This document shows positions 58,140 to 64,000 of a stretch of 64,000 nt of DNA, in pieces. Position 1 is the stretch's first letter, and the number at the start of each line of letters is the position of its first letter. The DNA lies in the NCBI GenBank assembly GCA_900541045.1, contig UQID01000002.1, forward strand, positions 92,833 to 156,832, written 5' to 3'. Below the pieces are notes generated by a model. That model had not been told where the DNA came from, did not search any database, and saw only the letters and a program-made list of their open reading frames with translations. The position numbers were made by a program, and so were the translations under genes. The DNA comes from an uncultured Collinsella sp. Its GTDB lineage: Bacteria; Actinomycetota; Coriobacteriia; Coriobacteriales; Coriobacteriaceae.

Positions 58140-59570
58140 ATGGCTTTCCGTAATGACTTCCTGTGGGGCGGCGCAACGGCTGCCAACCAGTGCGAGGGCG
58201 CCTACGACGTGGACGGCCGCGGCCTTGCCAACGTGGACGTAGCTCCGCACGGCCCCGAGCGCTATGCGGTGGTCTCCGGCCAGCGTAAGATGCTCGACTT
58301 CGAGGACGGCTATTACTATCCCGCGCAGACCGGCATCGATTTCTACCACCACTACAAAGAGGACATCGCTCTCTTTGCCGAGATGGGCTTTAAGACCTTC
58401 CGCATGAGCCTGGCGTGGACCCGCATCTTCCCCAACGGTGACGAGGCCGAGCCCAACGAGGCCGGTCTGGCCTTCTACGAGGACGTATTCCGCGAGTGCC
58501 AGGCGCACGGCATCGAGCCGCTTGTGACCATCACGCACTTCGACTGCCCGATTCACCTCATCAAGGAGTACGGCGGCTGGCGCAACCGCAAGCTCATCGA
58601 CTTCTACAAGAACCTCGCGACCACGATCTTTACCCGCTACAAGGGTCTGGTGAAGTATTGGCTTACCTTCAACGAGATCAATATGATCTTGCACCTGCCG
58701 TTTATGGGTGCCGGTCTGGTCTTTGAGGAGGGCGAGAACAAGGAGGCTGTCGAGTACCTGGCCGCCCACAACGAGCTCGTCGCCAGCGCGTGGGCAACCA
58801 AGATTGCCCACGAGATCGACCCCGAGATCAAGATCGGCTGCATGCTTGCCGCAGGTAGCTACTACCCCTACAGCTGCCGTCCGGGCGATGTGCGCCAGGC
58901 ACAGCTCGACAACCAGGACAACTACTTCTTCGTCGACGTTCAGAGCCGCGGCTACTACCCGGCCTATGCCGTCAAGAAGCTCGAGCGCTTGGGCATCGAT
59001 GTGGGCATGACAGACGAGGACCGCGAGATCCTGGCCGCCAACACCGTCGACTTCATCAGCTTTAGCTACTACAGCACCCGCTGCTCTGCCGGTGCCGATA
59101 ACCCCGATGTCGAGCGCACCCAGGGCAACGCCTTCGCCGGCGCCAAGAATCCCTACCTGCAGGAGAGCCAGTGGGGCTGGGCCATCGATCCGCTGGGCTT
59201 CCGCATTACCCTTAACGACCTGTACGACCGTTATCAGAAGCCGCTGTTTGTGGTCGAGAACGGTCTGGGCGCCAAGGATGTTGTCGAGGAGGATGGCTCC
59301 ATCAACGACGACTACCGTATCGACTTCCTGCATCAGCACATCGCCGCGATGCGCGACGCGGTGACCGAGGACGGCGTTGACCTGCTGGGCTACACCACCT
59401 GGGGCCCGATCGACCTGGTCTCGGCCGGCACGGGCGAGATGTCCAAGCGCTACGGCTTTATCTATGTGGATCGCGACGACGCCGGCAACGGCACCCTCAA
59501 GCGCTCCAAGAAGAAGAGCTTCGACTGGTACAAGAAGGTTATTGCTTCTAATGGTGAGGACCTTTCCTAA
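58140..59570 (+). CDS. GH1 6-phospho-beta-glucosidase
   Basis: A 476-residue GH1 enzyme of full length: F-L-W-G-G-A-T-A-A-N-Q at the N-terminus, acid/base E179 (T-F-N-E-I-N), nucleophile E373 (V-V-E-N-G-L-G). M-S435-K436-R-Y438-G-F-I-Y-V-D forms the phosphate-binding loop that marks 6-phospho-beta-glucosidases (BglA/AscB type). It cleaves phosphorylated beta-glucosides imported by a PTS; no PTS gene is in the window. AAAGGA precedes the ATG. The gene ends inside a long palindrome. Confidence 0.94.
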   Translation: MAFRNDFLWGGATAANQCEGAYDVDGRGLANVDVAPHGPERYAVVSGQRKMLDFEDGYYYPAQTGIDFYHHYKEDIALFAEMGFKTFRMSLAWTRIFPNGDEAEPNEAGLAFYEDVFRECQAHGIEPLVTITHFDCPIHLIKEYGGWRNRKLIDFYKNLATTIFTRYKGLVKYWLTFNEINMILHLPFMGAGLVFEEGENKEAVEYLAAHNELVASAWATKIAHEIDPEIKIGCMLAAGSYYPYSCRPGDVRQAQLDNQDNYFFVDVQSRGYYPAYAVKKLERLGIDVGMTDEDREILAANTVDFISFSYYSTRCSAGADNPDVERTQGNAFAGAKNPYLQESQWGWAIDPLGFRITLNDLYDRYQKPLFVVENGLGAKDVVEEDGSINDDYRIDFLHQHIAAMRDAVTEDGVDLLGYTTWGPIDLVSAGTGEMSKRYGFIYVDRDDAGNGTLKRSKKKSFDWYKKVIASNGEDLS

Positions 59571-59673
59571 GGGCACTGAGGCGCTCAACCTTGGGGCTCC
59601 AACCCTCCTCGCGTACCTAAGTACGCTTCGTCGGGCTTGTCGCTCCCAATCTTGAGCACCTCAGGCCCTTAGG
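59565..59673. repeat. 109-bp palindrome covering the GH1 stop codon
   Basis: Outer arms CCTAAGGGCACTGAGG.. (from 59565) and ..CCTCAGGCCCTTAGG (to 59673) with nearly complete pairing, including GCTCAA / TTGAGC, then inner TTGG / CCAA and a centre GCGTAC-CTAA-GTACGC (59611-59626). The TAA at 59568-59570 lies in the left arm. It can fold as one long hairpin. Confidence 0.88.
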
Positions 59674-59730
59674 GGGGGGCGGGCCTGACCGCTGTGAATT
59701 TCGCGTGCTCATCCTCATAGTCTCCTAACC

Positions 59731-59766
59731 AAGGCGCCCGGCGAGTATGTGCTCGCCGGGCGCCTT
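59731..59766. terminator. 15-bp perfect hairpin, probable terminator
   Basis: AAGGCGCCCGGCGAG (59731-59745) and its exact reverse complement (59752-59766) around TATGTG. It lacks a T run. Confidence 0.6.
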
Positions 59767-59818
59767 GCCGTCTGCGGATTTTGGGACATGCGGCCCGCTT
59801 TTTCGGCCCATCTGTCGG

Positions 59819-59824
59819 TACACT
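59819..59824 (+). promoter_or_regulatory. -10 box of the sensor gene
   Basis: TACACT ends nine bases before the ATG at 59834, leaving at most a few leader bases; AAAGGG is too close to act as a normal Shine-Dalgarno. Confidence 0.4.
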
Positions 59825-59833
59825 AAAGGGACT

Positions 59834-61717
59834 ATGGGTACCCGCGAGCGACATATCGGCCACGCGGCCGCCCGGACCGCGCCGGTTGCGGATCCCAGGG
59901 GTGGCAGGCTCTTCGCCATGCCGCGATTCCTTGTTGGCATAACACATCAGGTGTACCGTCATCGCGTCTTTGCTATCGCCGGCGCCATCACCGCGCTGTT
60001 CCTCATGCTTTTGGCGGTCTTGCCGGCGCTGTTCGCCTTCGACCCCAAACTTTCTAACGCCGTGCCCGCCTATAGCAAGGTGTCCGAAGAGGTCGTGGAT
60101 GCGCTCGCCCATTCGAGCTCTCTCCCGCTGCTTGTCGCCGCAATTGTATTTTCGATCTGGGGCGTATCGGTCTATCTGCGCTGTTTGGACTATGTGTTGC
60201 GTCGCCGCCTTGTTGCCGTCGCCACCATCTGCGCCCTGTGGATGATCGAAGTCATTCTCAAGTACAAGTCGTTCACGCCGTTCTATGCCACCGTGCTGTG
60301 GTACCTGTACTACGTGCCCATGACGCTCATTCCGCTGCTCTACCAGTTGTGTGGTCTGCGCCTTGCGGGCCTGGAACAACACCGCCTGGGTCGTCGCTAC
60401 TGCGCTGCGCTGTGGATTGTGGCCATCCTGCTTATCGGATTTGTGCTCACCAACGATTTTCACCAGCAGGTCTTCCGCTTTGACCGCACAAGCGACACCT
60501 GGAGCAACGATTACACGTACGGCTGGGGTTATTTCGCCGTCCTCGTGTGGACGGCCTTTGACTTCGTGGCCTTTTTTATCCTGGTCGGTCGGTCCTCGTC
60601 CTTTCGCATCCAGCGTTTCTCGGGCACGGCGGCGCTCGTACTACTGGGTGGCGCATTCTTTGCCATCTCGTATGCGTTGCGCGTGCCCTGGGCATGGTGG
60701 CTCAACTTTTCGCTCATCTATTGCGTCCTGTGCGTGGTGGCGATGGAAATCTGTCTCGATTGCGGTGTCATTCCGTCGTATCACGACATCGCCGGCATCT
60801 TCGACACCTTGCCGCTCGACCTCAAAGTTCTAACGCGCGACCTGCAGGAAGTCTATGCCACGCCGGTGTCAAAGCCAATGCCGGTAGGCGTGCGCGAGGA
60901 GTTGCGGACCCAGGAGCACGGCCGCGCCCATGCCTTTGCCGTGGCGTCCGATCCCGATGTGATGTACCGTGCCTTTCCACTGCTGGGCGGATCGGCCCTG
61001 CTTGCCCAAGACGTGTCGGAGCTCAATGAGCTTAACCGTGAACTGGCACATCGTCGCATGGAGCTGCAGCGTCAAAACGAGCTACTCGCCGCCGACTACG
61101 ACCTTAAGACGCATTTGGCAGATCAAGAGGCCGAGACCTTGCTGGTCCAAGACGTAGACCAGGCGCTTGCCCGCGCGCTCGAAGGGATGTACGACCTGCT
61201 GAGCTCGCTGCCGCCGTTGACCAATGAGGCATCTTCGCACGAGCGTTACCGCATGCTGCAGCGCGCCAAGATGCTCGTCGCCTATTGCAAGCGCAAGGGG
61301 TCGCTCACGTTGGCACAGCACGGGGAGAGCGGTTTTGATCGCGACCGCATTCAGCTCATTGCCAACGAGCTCGCAAGCGACCTGCGCACCATCGATTTCG
61401 ATTGCGCCTCGATTATCGCCATACGGCGCCCGATGCACGCCAGTACGGTAAGCGCCCTGTACGACTGCGTGTATGACTTTGCGTTTTTTGCCTACACCAC
61501 CGACCATCCGGCGCTTATGTATCACTTGGGCGACCATGACCGATGCAGTGTCGAGCTGCGCGCCACACTTTTTTCCAACGATGATGAAGATCTTTCGCAG
61601 ACGCCCGCTGCGCAAGAGCTCGAAAGCGCTCTGCAAGGGCGCAACGTGGCATACCGCCTTGAGGGCGAGCCCGGCCAGCTGCGCATGATCGTCTTGATGC
61701 CAAGGGCGGGTGAGTGA
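59834..61717 (+). CDS. 7TM sensor protein with degenerate kinase-like C-terminus
   Basis: A 627-residue protein with seven to eight hydrophobic segments (~40-310) in the arrangement of histidine-kinase N-terminal 7TM regions. A PAS-like linker and coiled coil follow (E-L-N-R-E-L-A-H-R-R-M-E-L-Q-R-Q-N-E-L-L, ~395-420), then a C-terminal region (~440-627) that aligns in outline with a DHp/GHKL pair. It lacks a phospho-accepting H-[DE] motif and the N- and G-boxes. So it probably senses a ligand and works with the kinase encoded 2 bases downstream. The frame opens at 59747; ATG 59834 follows a -10 box closely, and ATG 59918 is another possible start. Confidence 0.7.
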   Translation: MGTRERHIGHAAARTAPVADPRGGRLFAMPRFLVGITHQVYRHRVFAIAGAITALFLMLLAVLPALFAFDPKLSNAVPAYSKVSEEVVDALAHSSSLPLLVAAIVFSIWGVSVYLRCLDYVLRRRLVAVATICALWMIEVILKYKSFTPFYATVLWYLYYVPMTLIPLLYQLCGLRLAGLEQHRLGRRYCAALWIVAILLIGFVLTNDFHQQVFRFDRTSDTWSNDYTYGWGYFAVLVWTAFDFVAFFILVGRSSSFRIQRFSGTAALVLLGGAFFAISYALRVPWAWWLNFSLIYCVLCVVAMEICLDCGVIPSYHDIAGIFDTLPLDLKVLTRDLQEVYATPVSKPMPVGVREELRTQEHGRAHAFAVASDPDVMYRAFPLLGGSALLAQDVSELNELNRELAHRRMELQRQNELLAADYDLKTHLADQEAETLLVQDVDQALARALEGMYDLLSSLPPLTNEASSHERYRMLQRAKMLVAYCKRKGSLTLAQHGESGFDRDRIQLIANELASDLRTIDFDCASIIAIRRPMHASTVSALYDCVYDFAFFAYTTDHPALMYHLGDHDRCSVELRATLFSNDDEDLSQTPAAQELESALQGRNVAYRLEGEPGQLRMIVLMPRAGE

Positions 61718-61719
61718 CG

Positions 61720-63213
61720 ATGCAGATCCCGCTCATCCTTCCCCAAATCGTTGCGCTCGATGTTGTCTTTGCCCTGGCTGCGTGTCTGCAGACGATCCAC
61801 GTCCCGCTCATCGCATCGCGCCGCTCGTCCTATAACCGTAAGGTGATTTGCGCCTACGAGGCGAGCCTTGTGCTTCACCTGATGATTTCGGCGCTCATCT
61901 TATTCGCGTCGTCTGGCTCGTATCTGGTGGCCCCGCTTGACGTTTGCGCCAGGGCAATGGGCGGAGCGTTGTGGCTCAATGCCGCGATCTTTGCCTATGG
62001 TGTGGTACTTATGGTGCACTACCGTCGCCCCGTCATGTTGGCCGAGTTGCTGCTTGTTGTCGCCGTTACACCACCGGTGGTTTTTGCCATGGGCTCGGCG
62101 TGGACCGTTGTCCTTATCGCAGAGGGAGCGTTTTTCCTGTTCCGTTCCATCGCGGCGCTCTTGATGGACGTCCGTAACCGCCAGGAGGATATCACCATGT
62201 TCTCGACGATCGAGACCATCAACGTGATTCCCGTGGGCATCCTGTATCTAGACCCGAGGGGCCGTCCGTTGCTCATGAACCGCTGCATGCGCAAAAACCT
62301 GGTGGAACTTCATATGCCCACCGACCTAGGCGACATGAGCAGCACATGGAACGACCTGCGCAAACTGAGCATGCAAATGCCCGAAAGCAGCAGGAACCGT
62401 GTGCGGATTAATCTGGACCGCTTTGGTGAGGCGCGTGCGGTGGTCGAGGTCTCTCCCGCTGAGATTCGCCTATTTGTGCGCGATCGCGTTATGGTTTCGG
62501 GCCGTTCGTTCGAGCGCATTATCGGTCTTGATGTGACAGAGTACGCGCATGCTCATGACCGCTTGGCGCAAGCCAACCACCTGCTTGAGCTTGCGGGCCA
62601 AGAGCTCCAAGCCCAGATCGAAGAAGTCAAAAAAGTTGCTGACAATGCGGCCTACCTACGTATGCGCGCTCGCGTGCACGACGTGATCGGGCAGCGCCTG
62701 TCCATTCTTCATCGCTGTTTGGAGGAGGGGCGTCTGGACGATGAGTCGATCGAGCAGATTGATCCGTTGCTGCGCTCAATTGCTGCCGATCTGCGCGGTG
62801 GCGGTGCCAGCGAGCCTGCAGAACAGCTGGGTGATATCGTCCATGCTTTTGGTTTGGTGAGTGTGCAGATCGATGTTGAGGGTGCGCTGCCTGAGGACGC
62901 GCGTGTCGCCACCGCATTTTTGCAGATTATCCGTGAGGCCTCGACCAATGCCACCAAGCATGCGCAGGCGCATCGGGTCCACGTGCGTCTGTGGCAGGAG
63001 GGGGCGGATGCTGGCGCCGTCGCGCGCATGACGATTTCTAACGACGGGTCCCCGGCCCCCGTATCGTATCGCGAGGGAACGGGTATCCCAGGTATGAGGC
63101 ATGTCGCGCAAGATCTGGGTGGCAGCCTAGAGGTCCACGCCGCCCCGCCCTTTACGCTTGCGGTGTCCATCCCGCTTACGCCCAACGCTGCTGTTCGGAG
63201 GAGAAGCTCATGA
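61720..63213 (+). CDS. Membrane histidine kinase (HisKA_3-like)
   Basis: A 497-residue protein with six or so membrane helices (~5-150), a PAS-like segment (I-E-T-I-N-V-I-P-V-G-I-L-Y-L-D, ~165-270), a coiled-coil and DHp helix with R-V-H-D-V-I-G-Q-R-L (phospho-accepting His), then a GHKL ATPase domain (R-E-A-S-T-N-A-T-K-H-A N-box; G-T-G-I-P-G-M-R G-box). ATG 61720 begins 2 bases after the sensor stop (GTG 61714 is a small alternative). Its stop overlaps the regulator's start by four bases (ATGA). It is the active kinase of the set. Confidence 0.88.
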   Translation: MQIPLILPQIVALDVVFALAACLQTIHVPLIASRRSSYNRKVICAYEASLVLHLMISALILFASSGSYLVAPLDVCARAMGGALWLNAAIFAYGVVLMVHYRRPVMLAELLLVVAVTPPVVFAMGSAWTVVLIAEGAFFLFRSIAALLMDVRNRQEDITMFSTIETINVIPVGILYLDPRGRPLLMNRCMRKNLVELHMPTDLGDMSSTWNDLRKLSMQMPESSRNRVRINLDRFGEARAVVEVSPAEIRLFVRDRVMVSGRSFERIIGLDVTEYAHAHDRLAQANHLLELAGQELQAQIEEVKKVADNAAYLRMRARVHDVIGQRLSILHRCLEEGRLDDESIEQIDPLLRSIAADLRGGGASEPAEQLGDIVHAFGLVSVQIDVEGALPEDARVATAFLQIIREASTNATKHAQAHRVHVRLWQEGADAGAVARMTISNDGSPAPVSYREGTGIPGMRHVAQDLGGSLEVHAAPPFTLAVSIPLTPNAAVRRRSS

Positions 63214-63833
63214 TTCGCGTCCTTATAGTCGAAGACCAGGCCATCCTGCGCGAGAGCCTGGCGCGCTCCGTTGGCGACCAGCCCGATATGACCGTCGTCG
63301 CCGCGATCGCCGACGCTTCCGAAGCCCTCGATGTCGCGCTCAGGGAGCGTCCGGACATGATACTGATGGACGTATGCACCGAGCATGATTCCAACGGCAT
63401 CGTGGCGGCGGCGCGCATCAAGGAGCAGCTGCCCGAGTGCCGCGTCATTATCATGACCGGCATGCCCGAGATCACCTTTGTCGATCAGGCCCGCGAGGCG
63501 GGCGTCGACAGCTTTGTGTACAAGAACGTCGGTATCGACGAGCTGTTCGCCGTGATGCGCTCCACGCTGGCGGGCTATTGCACGTTTCCCAAGCCGCCCG
63601 AGAGCATTTTTTCGGGTACGGCGGCGCTCGACGATGTCGAGCTGTCGATTTTGCGCCTTGCCTGCGAGGGCAAAAGCCGCCGCGAGATCGCGGCCGAGCT
63701 GTTTATGAGTGAGGGCACCATCAAGCGTCGCATCTCGGAGATCCTAAGCAAGACCGGCTACGACAACATCATGCGCCTGGCCGTGCATGCGGTAACCGAG
63801 GGCAGCATCGTCCCCAATATGGAGCGCCCGTAG
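63210..63833 (+). CDS. LuxR-type response regulator
   Basis: A 207-residue regulator: receiver domain with E8-D9, D54 phosphoacceptor (I-L-M-D-V) and K105 (F-V-Y-K-N), then a LuxR-like HTH (E-L-S-I-L-R-L-A-C-E-G-K-S-R-R-E-I-A-A-E-L-F-M-S-E-G-T-I-K-R-R-I). Start ATGA-overlaps the kinase gene. Third member of a tightly packed sensor, kinase, regulator operon; target genes unknown. Confidence 0.92.
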   Translation: MIRVLIVEDQAILRESLARSVGDQPDMTVVAAIADASEALDVALRERPDMILMDVCTEHDSNGIVAAARIKEQLPECRVIIMTGMPEITFVDQAREAGVDSFVYKNVGIDELFAVMRSTLAGYCTFPKPPESIFSGTAALDDVELSILRLACEGKSRREIAAELFMSEGTIKRRISEILSKTGYDNIMRLAVHAVTEGSIVPNMERP

Positions 63834-63866
63834 TCGGTGCGCCGCCCGTGCTCCAACGCCAAAGAT

Positions 63867-63907
63867 AGGCCTCCCGCCGTTTTGCATCAGAAAACGGCGG
63901 GAGGCCT
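63867..63907. terminator. Long hairpin terminator after the response regulator
   Basis: A perfect 17-bp stem (63867-63883 with 63891-63907) around GCATCAG. T and A runs are inside the stem next to the loop, not after it, so termination efficiency is uncertain. Confidence 0.7.
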
Positions 63908-63959
63908 GCTTGTATGGGCAGTGCTGTCGGCATAAAGCGGCGGGGCCGCAGGATCAACT

Positions 63960-64000
63960 CTGTCTCTTATACACATCTCCGAGCCCACGAGACACTCGCT
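63960..64000. other. Sequencing-adapter contamination at contig end (not genomic)
   Basis: The Tn5 mosaic end CTGTCTCTTATACACATCT is exact at 63960-63978. CCGAGCCCACGAGAC (63979-63993) follows, the rest of the Nextera read-2 adapter, then ACTCGCT, which would be the first seven bases of an i7 index. So a read passed out of its fragment and untrimmed adapter was assembled. Confidence 0.98.

Overview
The window looks like a chromosomal segment from a high-GC, anaerobic gut actinobacterium of the class Coriobacteriia, most likely Collinsella or a close relative. This rests on gene content and style (Ech-type hydrogenase, a NRAMP-related Mg transporter of the kind known from Eggerthella, DUF4143 and AlbA_2 genes, LuxS, GH1 phospho-glucosidase, GC-rich codons, many leader-poor starts), not on a 16S gene, which is absent. 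The last 41 bases are not genomic: from 63960 the sequence reads into a Tn5 mosaic end and Nextera adapter, so the contig ends at about 63959.

Layout. 1-3.8 kb: end of a FolP-FolK fusion, a degenerate biotin-ligase-like protein, CoaX on the opposite strand, and a PP2C-like protein. 3.8-4.7 kb: initiator tRNA-Met with its promoter and terminator, then six tandem hairpins with an 80-bp period. 4.7-8.3 kb: an Old-Yellow-Enzyme/FAD oxidoreductase and a DUF4143 ATPase preceded by four exact 12-bp direct repeats at 23-bp spacing. 8.5-22.1 kb: a four-gene cell-surface operon made of three single-pass membrane proteins and a 3,575-residue GLUG-rich secreted protein. This is the most conspicuous accessory system in the window. 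22.2-24.6 kb: an AlbA_2/GHKL regulator flanked on both sides by 20-bp repeats, then an orphan double-HTH protein. 24.7-30.4 kb: an Ech-type energy-converting [NiFe] hydrogenase with EchA and EchB fused into one polypeptide.

30.4-39.8 kb: two 154-bp palindromic elements, a NarL-type two-component system facing an ABC-2 exporter, and a MacB/FtsX-type ABC transporter. 40-46 kb: a DUF362 ferredoxin-like protein, a lipase-like hydrolase, an HlyIII protein, a CNNM/CorC-type protein and a stand-alone cyanophycin-synthetase N-domain protein. 45.8-51.9 kb: YtxH and PRC-barrel proteins, a NodB-fold protein lacking its metal-binding histidines, and a PRC/MgtE_N/CBS membrane protein paired with a NRAMP-related transporter. 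52-57.8 kb: an OatA-like acyltransferase, ribokinase plus nucleoside hydrolase, LuxS and a DUF4867 protein. 57.8-63.9 kb: a second copy of the 80-bp hairpin array, a GH1 6-phospho-beta-glucosidase, and a three-gene sensor / kinase / response-regulator set.

How parts fit together: the hydrogenase would couple ferredoxin oxidation to H2 and ion pumping. The nucleoside hydrolase and ribokinase release and phosphorylate ribose. The MgtE_N/CBS protein with the NRAMP-like carrier suggests Mg2+ uptake. The two-component systems beside ABC exporters suggest envelope-stress or antibiotic sensing. The intergenic DNA is unusually rich in palindromes: at least five different hairpin families are present. 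No rRNA, CRISPR array, prophage or complete insertion sequence was seen.
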